Origin: CAG-390 sp045543615
GTDB taxonomy: Bacteria > Bacillota > Clostridia > Oscillospirales > CAG-272
Direction of reading: 5' to 3'
Length of the DNA stretch: 64,000 bases
Assembly: GCA_045543615.1 (NCBI GenBank)
Contig: JAZPXL010000037.1
Coordinates: 62,001-126,000, forward strand
Shown here piece by piece: positions 54,114 through 61,266 of this stretch (its first letter is position 1; every line of letters starts with the position of its first letter). The position numbers and the translations under genes are program-made. The notes beneath the pieces were generated by a model. The model did no database searches, was not told where the DNA came from, and saw nothing but the letters and a program-made list of their open reading frames with translations.

Positions 54114-56570
54114 TCATGCCTGGTCAACAACGCCGATGCGGTCCAGAAGGTTGAGCCGCTGCATGAGATCCGCCGCTGCGAGTTTTCCGTCCAGCAGCTT
54201 TTGATACAGGCAGATGATGTTGGCAGTCTGATCTGCGTTTTCATCCAGCAGTTCCAGGCGGAAGTGGTTGAGGCCGCAGCGGCGCATGCCGTCGGTATAG
54301 CGTGCGGCGGTTTGGGCACGTCCGTTGAAAAGGGTATTGCGGCAGCCTTCATCGCTGCGCAGGTAGTGCATGGCGTGTGTGCGATCCATGACGCGGACTT
54401 TGTGGTGGTCACAGGGTTGGCCGCAGTCTTTGAAGCTGTGTCCCCGTGAAAGGAAGGTGCAGAACACGCAATGCTCTGTATGGAACATGGGGATGTGCTG
54501 GTGGAGGGTGAGCTCCAGCACGGGGCCGCAGCCGCTGCTCAGCAGGTCTGCCAGCTGGGAGGCGTTCAAATCATAGGAGGGGGTGCAGAGCTGCATGCCG
54601 AACTGTTGCCAGAGGGCAACGCTCTGCGGGTTGGCGGTGTTGAGGGAGAAATCTCCCACCATGGGGATTCCCTTTTGCCGGAAAAACATAGCGGCTCCCG
54701 GGTTACGCACCAGCACGCCGTCCGGCTCTGCGGCGAGTATGTATTTGAAGTAGCCGGCCTCATGCGGCTTCATGATGCGCAGCGTGGCAATCCGGATTTC
54801 TGTTTGCGGGTACTCGCTGCGCAGCTGCTCGGTAAGGGGGGCCAATTCGCGGAGGTTTTTGAGGTCAAGGTAGACACAGCCGACGCCGGCACGGGCGGCT
54901 GCCAGTGCCTGGTCTGTCTCTCTGCAGAGCACGGAGAGGTGGTAGCCCTCTGCAGGAGCCATGGGCGGGAAGAGTCTTTGCTTTTCCGTGGGCTGGGTAG
55001 GACGTGGGCAGGGGACTTCTGCCGCCGGGGCCTTCTTCAGCTCTTCTACCAATTCTCGGCGCATGCGGTTCAGGATGGAGAGAGGGAGCATGAGCCCTTC
55101 TTCCAGTTCTATCTGGCATTCTCCCAGTGTGTAGCCGGTGCCGCCCAGGCGTCCAAGCTGGGTGCGGAGTACCTCCGGGGTGAGGGGGCGGTTTTCTGCC
55201 GGTTCCAAGGGTTGGTCACTGCCGATGGTGATGCCTCTGCACTCCAGCAGAAGCTGGCTGCCCATGCGTCCGGTGACAGAGATGCGGAGCGGCTCTGCTG
55301 CGGCTGTTACATGGCGGGCAAAATTGCTCCAAGTGGCGCGCAGAGCTTTATCCAGCGCTGGGTCTGCCGTTTTCCAGAGCAGGTTGCCGGGGCGTACGCT
55401 TCGCCAGTCGATTCTGCTGCCTTTGCCGTGGAAGTAGAGTCTGTTTTCCTGCATGCGCCAGATGCGGCCGCCCTGTTCCTCGTTTCTGTCCTGCCCGGCA
55501 TCTATCACAAATCCGTCACCCGGGGCGATGGGAATGGCGGGTGTGCCTTCCAGTTCTACCCATCCTTCACCGCAGCGGGAGATACGGCCGGCAAGGGCAC
55601 CGCGTTTTTTACCGAAACGTCCGTGAGTAAGCAGGGGGTGGTCTGTGCCGTTGAGCCAACCTGCAGAAAACCCGCGGGAGAAGGCCATTTGCATGGCATA
55701 GAGGTCTGCGGCTCTCTGTCTGGGGGCTATGCCGCGGGCTTGCAGGGCGGCATCGATGGCGTGGCGATAGGCTCGGGTTGTGGCTGCCACATATTCCGGG
55801 CTCTTGAGTCTGCCTTCAATTTTAAAACTGTGTACGCCCGCTGCAATCATCTGCGGTACCAGATCAAGCGCACAGAGATCCTGCGGAGAGAAAATGTAGC
55901 GCCGCTCACCCAGTTGGCGCATGCGCCCGTCTACCTCCAGACGGTAGGGCATGCGGCATGCCTGGGCGCACTCTCCGCGGTTCGCGCTGCGCTGCCCCAG
56001 ACTCTCACTGGTGAGGCACTGGCCGGAGTACGCCACGCAGAGTGCACCGTGGCAGAAAACCTCAATGGGTTTTTCTGTAGCTTTGGCGCAGGCTTCAATT
56101 TCCCGCAGGGAGAGCTCTCTTGCCAGTACAATCTGCTGCGGGTCAAACTGCTCGTCTACCCAGCGCACGGCTTCCGGGCAGGTGATGGTCATCTGTGTGG
56201 AGATGTGGAGCTCCAGAGTCCATTTGCCGCTCTTGCGGTAGCGGGAGATGAGTGAGGCTAACCCCGCATCCTGAACAATTACCCCGTCCACCCCGGCTGC
56301 ATCCAGCGCGTCCAGATACTCCGTGGCTTCTTCAAACTCTGCCGGGAAGATAAGGACGTTCATGGTGACGTATGCCCGCACCCCGTGCGCATGCAGAAAC
56401 GGGACGAGTGCCGGCAGGTCTGCGCGGGTGAAGTTGTCCGCGCGCATGCGGGCGTTGAACTGATCCAGCCCGAAATAGATGGCATCTGCGCCATTGGCCA
56501 CGGCGGCGCGGACGCATTCCCAGTTGCCGGCCGGTGCCAGCACTTCCGGTTGTCTGGAGGTGTTCTTCAT
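54114..56570 (-). CDS. U32 family protein, RlhA-like, extended
   Basis: U32 proteins include RlhA, which hydroxylates C2501 of 23S rRNA using a prephenate-derived pathway and an iron-sulfur cluster. The 818-residue product has the N-terminal barrel (PEVLAPAGNWECVRAAVANGA), the signature Cys173, Cys178, Cys185, Cys201 and Cys205 region (FCHGALCVAYSGQC ... NRGECAQACR), and a DUF3656-like middle domain. It then continues with an additional C-terminal portion bearing a second Cys cluster (HTEHCVFCTF ... CGQPCDHH). RlhA of E. coli is about 650 residues, so this is longer. It lies 23 bases after the IF-1-like gene. Confidence 0.85.
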   Translation of the reverse strand: MKNTSRQPEVLAPAGNWECVRAAVANGADAIYFGLDQFNARMRADNFTRADLPALVPFLHAHGVRAYVTMNVLIFPAEFEEATEYLDALDAAGVDGVIVQDAGLASLISRYRKSGKWTLELHISTQMTITCPEAVRWVDEQFDPQQIVLARELSLREIEACAKATEKPIEVFCHGALCVAYSGQCLTSESLGQRSANRGECAQACRMPYRLEVDGRMRQLGERRYIFSPQDLCALDLVPQMIAAGVHSFKIEGRLKSPEYVAATTRAYRHAIDAALQARGIAPRQRAADLYAMQMAFSRGFSAGWLNGTDHPLLTHGRFGKKRGALAGRISRCGEGWVELEGTPAIPIAPGDGFVIDAGQDRNEEQGGRIWRMQENRLYFHGKGSRIDWRSVRPGNLLWKTADPALDKALRATWSNFARHVTAAAEPLRISVTGRMGSQLLLECRGITIGSDQPLEPAENRPLTPEVLRTQLGRLGGTGYTLGECQIELEEGLMLPLSILNRMRRELVEELKKAPAAEVPCPRPTQPTEKQRLFPPMAPAEGYHLSVLCRETDQALAAARAGVGCVYLDLKNLRELAPLTEQLRSEYPQTEIRIATLRIMKPHEAGYFKYILAAEPDGVLVRNPGAAMFFRQKGIPMVGDFSLNTANPQSVALWQQFGMQLCTPSYDLNASQLADLLSSGCGPVLELTLHQHIPMFHTEHCVFCTFLSRGHSFKDCGQPCDHHKVRVMDRTHAMHYLRSDEGCRNTLFNGRAQTAARYTDGMRRCGLNHFRLELLDENADQTANIICLYQKLLDGKLAAADLMQRLNLLDRIGVVDQA

Positions 56571-56593
56571 GGGGGGGGGAGATAACGGTGAAA

Positions 56594-56821
56594 TCAGGCC
56601 ATGCAGCGGATGCGTGCCCGGTCAAAATCTGCCGGGCAGATGGTTACCACCACCCGGTCTCCGGGGCGGATGATATCTGCCAGATGCGCTTCCTTTTTCT
56701 GCAGGAAGGCAACGGTTTCCTTACCGTTGGGCAGGGTGGCGTGGTACGCCGTGGGGGCAAAACGCTCACGGATGGTGCAGATGGCGTTGATGAATTGTGA
56801 GGGATAGAGTGTGGTACTCAT
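56594..56821 (-). CDS. IF-1-like small OB-fold (S1-type) protein
   Basis: The 75-residue product resembles translation initiation factor IF-1. YHATLPNGKETVAFLQKKE corresponds to FRVELDNGHEILAHISGKM in IF-1, and IIRPGDRVVVTICPADFDRARIR corresponds to IRILPGDKVTVELSPYDLTKGRI. The N-terminus differs. Whether it is the genome's main IF-1 is unclear; the sequence is more divergent than housekeeping copies usually are. It sits between an AsmA-like gene (8 bases) and the U32 gene (23 bases), so it is likely co-expressed with a putative rRNA-modification enzyme. Confidence 0.65.
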   Translation of the reverse strand: MSTTLYPSQFINAICTIRERFAPTAYHATLPNGKETVAFLQKKEAHLADIIRPGDRVVVTICPADFDRARIRCMA

Positions 56822-56829
56822 GGGGGAAA

Positions 56830-58452
56830 TTAGAATATGGTTTGGAGGCCTTTGTTGAGTAAATCAGTCGCGCCGTTGATGATGGTTTCCGCCGGCTGAG
56901 TCGGGATGACGGCAGGGGCGGATTCGCCCTCTTGTTCGGGGATGACGGTCTTGCGGGCTTTTTCCGCTGTTTCAAAGAGCTTGTGGAGCATGTTGCCAGC
57001 GGAATCAATGGCCATGCCCGGCAGGGAATGTGAGAGCAGGGTGGAGAGACGGACGCTGAGGTCCTCTGCGGGAGAATCAATAGTGCCGCTTAGGTTAATG
57101 TTGACCCAGGCGTACCCCTCTTCTCCCTTGCCGTTGAAAATGGCGGTTGTGAGCTGAGGGCTCGGCAGCGGAAGTCGGTCTGCAATGTGACGGGGAATGC
57201 CGATGGTGAGCCGCCCGCCCAAGGCCCCGTCATCAGCAATGATGACATGGCCGCGCACAATGAGGGTGTTGCCCCGTGAGCAGATGTCGATGCGGTCGAT
57301 AAGCCATGCGTTTTTCAGCTGCATCTGCGGAGAAGAGTAGGGGTAGGTGATGTTGCAGTCCGCCCGCTCCAGCTCAATGGTGCGGTAGGGCTGCGTGTTA
57401 TCAATTCTCAGCTCGGAGAGGAAGGGCAGTCCTTCAATTTTTCCGCGTTGCAGTGACAGGTTGCCTCCTGCCTTGCGGAGGCTGGTTTCATTTCCGCGCA
57501 AAACGCATTTGCCGAAAAGCTCACCGGTGAGCTTTTTCTTCCAGTCATCCTTGAGCAGTCTGGATACGCTGGCTTTGTGCATCTGCAACTCTGCGGACCA
57601 GTTGTTGCTGATTTTATCGTAATAGGCGCGCACGCGCAGTTCCCCTGGGGTGAGCATGAGCCGGCACTCCGTCAGGTCAATCCCCTTTGGGTGATAGAGC
57701 AGGGTGGCTGTTTTGACGTTGGTGTCACGCAGGTGGGAATAGGGGGTGTGCAGACGTCCGTTTTCCAGCTCCACAGCCCAGCTTTTTCCGTTGCTCATGG
57801 GGCGGGCGGTGATGTTGCAGCCGCTGAGGCTGTATTGTTTTGCCCCTCGGTATATGCTCAGGTTGGCGTCCTTGCACTCGGCAAAGTCCAGTTGCAGACT
57901 CTGTGGCGCAAAACCGCCGCTGTCGCTTTTTCGGGCGGTGGTGTCGGTGCTGTTTTCCGCTGCATCGGTGAGCCTCCGCTGCTGCGGTGCAGCCGTTTCG
58001 GAGTCGGCGGATTCTGCATCGGCATCAGGAAGCGGTTCCGTGGCCGAGCGGAGAATAATCCAGCCCTCTTCCATGGTGAGTTTGCGGATATGCAGCTTTC
58101 TGTCCAGTAGTTTTCCGCGCTCAATTTGCGCCAGGATGCGTTCTGCACCGGCAGATTCCACGGTGCCCATGTTGATGAATCGCAGCTCGCTTTCCGCTAC
58201 CTTATCACCGTTGATGCGCAGATTGTCGGCCATTTCCACCTGTGCTGCCCCGGTGGCCTGCTGCAGATGCAGACACATGTTGCGCCGGAAGGTATCTCCC
58301 TGAAGATAAGCCAGTAACTGATACCAAGCAATGATGCCGACGGTGAGCAGAAGTGCCAGTGAACCGAGCGTAATAAGGATAACCTTTCGCCACAGGCGCG
58401 CCTTGTCTGCGCCCCGTTCTCCGAATACTCCGCTTTTTCTCCGCCTCGCCAT
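56830..58452 (-). CDS. AsmA-like membrane-anchored protein
   Basis: AsmA-family proteins span the periplasm and are linked to lipid transport to the outer membrane. The 540-residue product has a basic N-terminus (MARRRKSG), one transmembrane helix (about 24-47), and a long periplasmic region of repeated beta-strands with an AsmA-like pattern (SLQRGKIEGLPFLSELRIDN). A Ser/Asp/Ala-rich loop lies near residues 140-180. The ATG chosen here removes 14 codons of upstream frame. It heads the three-gene minus-strand unit with the IF-1-like and U32 genes. Confidence 0.65.
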   Translation of the reverse strand: MARRRKSGVFGERGADKARLWRKVILITLGSLALLLTVGIIAWYQLLAYLQGDTFRRNMCLHLQQATGAAQVEMADNLRINGDKVAESELRFINMGTVESAGAERILAQIERGKLLDRKLHIRKLTMEEGWIILRSATEPLPDADAESADSETAAPQQRRLTDAAENSTDTTARKSDSGGFAPQSLQLDFAECKDANLSIYRGAKQYSLSGCNITARPMSNGKSWAVELENGRLHTPYSHLRDTNVKTATLLYHPKGIDLTECRLMLTPGELRVRAYYDKISNNWSAELQMHKASVSRLLKDDWKKKLTGELFGKCVLRGNETSLRKAGGNLSLQRGKIEGLPFLSELRIDNTQPYRTIELERADCNITYPYSSPQMQLKNAWLIDRIDICSRGNTLIVRGHVIIADDGALGGRLTIGIPRHIADRLPLPSPQLTTAIFNGKGEEGYAWVNINLSGTIDSPAEDLSVRLSTLLSHSLPGMAIDSAGNMLHKLFETAEKARKTVIPEQEGESAPAVIPTQPAETIINGATDLLNKGLQTIF

Positions 58453-58664
58453 AATGTACCCCGCTCTTATAACAGCCATTTCCTGCCTTTTCAAGCCTTA
58501 TTTCTTCCCGCCGAGAGTGAAAACGTGTGCGCGTGCACGGATTTATCCTGCGTTTTTATCCCTTTTTTAGAGAAAAATGTATTTTTGGGTCAGTTTGGAG
58601 TTGACTCTTGCGCTTGAATTTGCTTTACTGGCTATCGGAAATAGCCAACCAAACTTCTGAATAT

Positions 58665-58829
58665 ATGAAATTTACCGCTCTTATTCTCGCTGTTGCATGC
58701 GCCGTGGGTGTCAGCTCCTGCTGCTGCCAGACTCAGTCCATGCCCAAGCTTCGTCCGTTCCCGAAGGACTGCCGCAATATTGAATTCCCCCAGGCTCCTG
58801 TGAAGGTGCTTGACGTTAAGGGTAAGTAA
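58665..58829 (+). CDS. small lipoprotein
   Basis: A 54-residue precursor with a lipoprotein signal peptide: KFTALILAVACAVGVSSCCC, with lipobox VSSC followed by two more cysteines. The mature part is about 35 residues, Pro-rich, without known motif. The reading frame extends 19 codons upstream, but the signal peptide fixes this ATG. A strong terminator follows 28 bases after the stop, which supports a real gene. Function unknown. Confidence 0.65.
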   Translation: MKFTALILAVACAVGVSSCCCQTQSMPKLRPFPKDCRNIEFPQAPVKVLDVKGK

Positions 58830-58857
58830 ATCTCTGCGTCTGATCTCATTTTTTTGA

Positions 58858-58897
58858 AACGAACCGCCGGTGCCTTTGCCGGCGGTTCGTTGTTTTT
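58858..58897 (+). terminator. terminator of the small lipoprotein gene
   Basis: A 13-bp stem AACGAACCGCCGG / CCGGCGGTTCGTT with an 8-base loop is followed by GTTTTTT. Confidence 0.92.
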
Positions 58898-59093
58898 TCC
58901 CCGTGCCGGAGACAATAGTAAGGAAAAGTTAGGGAAAATTGAATGCTTGCAGTCGGTAAACGGTGCGTTGAAATGCGTGTGGCCATGAGGGGCGAAAGCG
59001 GTGCAATGGGTGCTAATTATTCATTCATGCGCATTTTGTGCGTGTAAAATAAACTTTTTTGAGCAAAAAAAAAGGCGGGGCGGTAAATCTTTC

Positions 59094-59121
59094 TTGCAAA
59101 AGCGGAAAAATTTGATTAAAT
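59094..59121 (+). promoter_or_regulatory. candidate promoter of exbB-exbD cluster
   Basis: TTGCAA and TTAAAT are spaced by 16 bases, 29 bases before the start codon. The rest of the 250-base gap after the terminator shows no gene. Confidence 0.45.
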
Positions 59122-59150
59122 GGAGAGGTCAATTCTGCATACTCGTAGTT

Positions 59151-60002
59151 ATGAAATCAACGATTACTCGTTTCGCTGTTCGGGCCATGTCTCTTGTGAC
59201 TATGGCGATGTTTGCCGGTACTGCATTCGCTCAGGAAGCCGCTGCCGGCGGTGGTTCACAGAAGACCATGCTTCAGACGTGGGTGATTGACGGTGGCTGG
59301 ACCATGATTCCGCTCGTCGTTCTGCTCGCTATTACTGTCTGCCTTATTGTGTACTGCATGCTGTCCCTCAAGAAGGACAAGTTCTGCCCCGCTCCTCTGC
59401 GTGACGAACTGATTGCCCTCATGAATGAGTGCCGCGTTCAGTCTGCTATCAAGCTGGCCTCCGAGAGCCCGACCTACCTGGGCCGACTGGTAGCCTACGC
59501 TCTGCCCAATATCGATGCCAATCGCCCCGAAGATTTGGGCAAGGACGCCATTGAGGACGCCATTGCCGACTTCACCAACAACGAGCGTCCCGGTATGATG
59601 TTCTGCATTGACATGCTGGCTCTTTCCGGTTCCGTGGCTCCGTCCATCGGTCTGTTCGGTACGATTCAGGGTATGGTGGGCGCCTTCGCAACGCTGGCAT
59701 CTGCCGGTCAGGCAGACCCCTCCCAGCTCGCAGGTGACATCTCCGTGGCACTTCTTACCACCTTCTGGGGTCTGATTATTTCCCTTATCGCTCTGCCCGC
59801 ATTCTTCTTCCTGAAGAAGGCCGCCCAGTCCCGTGAGGCTGTGTGTGTGAACGCTATTGAGGAGATGATTAACACCTCCATCAATGTGATTAACGCTGAA
59901 GCTCAGCTTGCTCGTATTCCCGAAGGTCTCTCCGGTGACGGTGAAGAGGACGAGGAAGAGGAATACGAAGAAGAGGAGGGTGAAGAAGAGGAGCAGGCAT
60001 AA
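59151..60002 (+). CDS. exbB: MotA/TolQ/ExbB proton channel family protein
   Basis: ExbB forms the proton-conducting stator that energizes TonB-dependent outer-membrane transport. The 283-residue product has a signal-peptide-like first helix (SLVTMAMFAGTAFAQ), TM helices near residues 52-72, 165-190 and 205-230, and the conserved channel segment GSVAPSIGLFGTIQGMVGAF. It ends in a highly acidic tail of Asp and Glu (about 25 residues), unusual for the family. The preceding 50 codons of open frame are not used. Two exbD genes follow. Confidence 0.88.
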   Translation: MKSTITRFAVRAMSLVTMAMFAGTAFAQEAAAGGGSQKTMLQTWVIDGGWTMIPLVVLLAITVCLIVYCMLSLKKDKFCPAPLRDELIALMNECRVQSAIKLASESPTYLGRLVAYALPNIDANRPEDLGKDAIEDAIADFTNNERPGMMFCIDMLALSGSVAPSIGLFGTIQGMVGAFATLASAGQADPSQLAGDISVALLTTFWGLIISLIALPAFFFLKKAAQSREAVCVNAIEEMINTSINVINAEAQLARIPEGLSGDGEEDEEEEYEEEEGEEEEQA

Positions 60003-60099
60003 GCCTGTATGAGTCCGGGCCTGCTCTCCGGCGAAACGAGTATCCGCTGTCATGCGGAAATCCCGGGAGCAGGCGATAATCTAACCAACTTTCATTACC

Positions 60100-60624
60100 A
60101 TGGGCAAGAAAAAATCAAGACCGGTAGAAGAGGTCAATGGGAACCCTAATATGTCTCCCATGATTGACTGCTGTTTCCTTTTGCTGATTTTCTTCGTGGT
60201 AAACGCTACTGCGTTGACGGTTTCAAAGGATCCGAGTATCAACATGCCCAGTGCGGTGTCCTGCTCTGAGCTGAAGGATGCTAACGGCTGTATCGTGGTG
60301 AACATTTTTGCAGATCCTGAAAAGATGTCCCCTGCTGCCGCTGATAAATATCAGAAGACCTACAAGCGCTCCGGCGTGATCTGGGGTGTTTCTGACGGTG
60401 ATTCTTCGAAGGGCTTTACGATTGATGAAGCACAGCTGCTCTCTGACTTCATTACCAAGCAGAAGGAATTCTACAAGGGTAAGAATATGGAAGACAGTGC
60501 TATTCGTATCTACCTGCGCGGTGATATCGATGCGCCCTGGGAGCGTACGGCGGCGGCCATCCGCTGCGCAGCTGCAGCGGGTGTGAGCAACATGGTGTTC
60601 GGTACATTGCCGGCGCGTAACTAA
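60100..60624 (+). CDS. exbD: ExbD/TolR family biopolymer transport protein (copy 1)
   Basis: ExbD pairs with ExbB to harvest the proton gradient. The 174-residue product starts GKKKSRPVEEVNGNPNMSPMID, with the essential membrane Asp in SPMIDCCFLLLIFF, then a periplasmic domain ending with the conserved AAAAGVSNMVFGTL. A segment of about 30 residues in the middle (NIFADPEKMSPAAADKYQ) looks like an insertion. It shares its N-terminal pattern with the next gene. Confidence 0.85.
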   Translation: MGKKKSRPVEEVNGNPNMSPMIDCCFLLLIFFVVNATALTVSKDPSINMPSAVSCSELKDANGCIVVNIFADPEKMSPAAADKYQKTYKRSGVIWGVSDGDSSKGFTIDEAQLLSDFITKQKEFYKGKNMEDSAIRIYLRGDIDAPWERTAAAIRCAAAAGVSNMVFGTLPARN

Positions 60625-60646
60625 ACCTTTAACCAGTTATTCTGAC

Positions 60647-61138
60647 ATGGCAAGACACAAAAGTCGTCCCGTAGAGGAGCAGGGTGAGCCGGAAATGGAA
60701 ATTTCATCCATGATTGACTGCTGCTTCCTGCTGCTTATTTACTTCCTCGTGGCAACCTCGCTGGTGAGTGAAAAGAAACTCGACGTCAGCATTCCCGGTA
60801 AGCCTGCTTCCGGCGGTACTCCGCCCCCCGTGGAGCCCGGTCGTATCCAGGTTTCTGCGAATGGTTCCATTACCTGGAATGATGATATGCCGGTGGGTGA
60901 GCCGTATGACTCCTCTGCCGTGGCCGGTACAGAGGCCTACCGTGCTCAGCGCAATCTGCCCCAGCTGGTAGAGGTGCTCAAGACCCTCAAGGAACAGGCA
61001 CAGGCTGTGGAGACCGAGCCCATCGTCATGGTGAACGGTGACCCCAGCACGCCGCATCAGCGCATTGTGGACGTGATGGCCGCTCTGGCTGAGGCTGATA
61101 TCCACACAGTCGGTCTGAATACCACCGCTTCGGAGTAA
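60647..61138 (+). CDS. exbD: ExbD/TolR family biopolymer transport protein (copy 2)
   Basis: Second ExbD paralogue, 163 residues, starting ARHKSRPVEEQGEPEMEISSM with the membrane Asp in SSMIDCCFLLLIYF. The periplasmic domain carries a Gly/Pro-rich linker (KPASGGTPPPVEPG) and ends with AALAEADIHTVGLNTT. It follows copy 1 after 22 bases. Two different ExbD subunits may assemble together around one ExbB. Confidence 0.85.
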   Translation: MARHKSRPVEEQGEPEMEISSMIDCCFLLLIYFLVATSLVSEKKLDVSIPGKPASGGTPPPVEPGRIQVSANGSITWNDDMPVGEPYDSSAVAGTEAYRAQRNLPQLVEVLKTLKEQAQAVETEPIVMVNGDPSTPHQRIVDVMAALAEADIHTVGLNTTASE

Positions 61139-61163
61139 AAACGAACCGGACTCCGGACAATAC

Positions 61164-61212
61164 AAGGGGAGTGACGGAGCAGCAGTAAATGCTCTCAAGC
61201 TCCCCTTCTTTG
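61164..61212 (+). terminator. hairpin after exbD copy 2
   Basis: AAGGGGAG pairs with CTCCCCTT around a 28-base loop containing an inner GAGC/GCTC hairpin. The T-run is interrupted (CTTTGTTCGATTTT), so termination may be partial. Confidence 0.55.
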
Positions 61213-61266
61213 TTCGATTTTCTCTCCTTCTTTACAAGTTTTCCCAAAAACCTTCAGATTTAGTAT

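Noticed and set aside
54471..56255. Plus-strand open frame of nearly 600 codons opposite the U32 gene
   Set aside because: Low-complexity Ala/Gly/Glu/His composition and complete overlap with a well-recognised U32 protein mark it as an antisense shadow.
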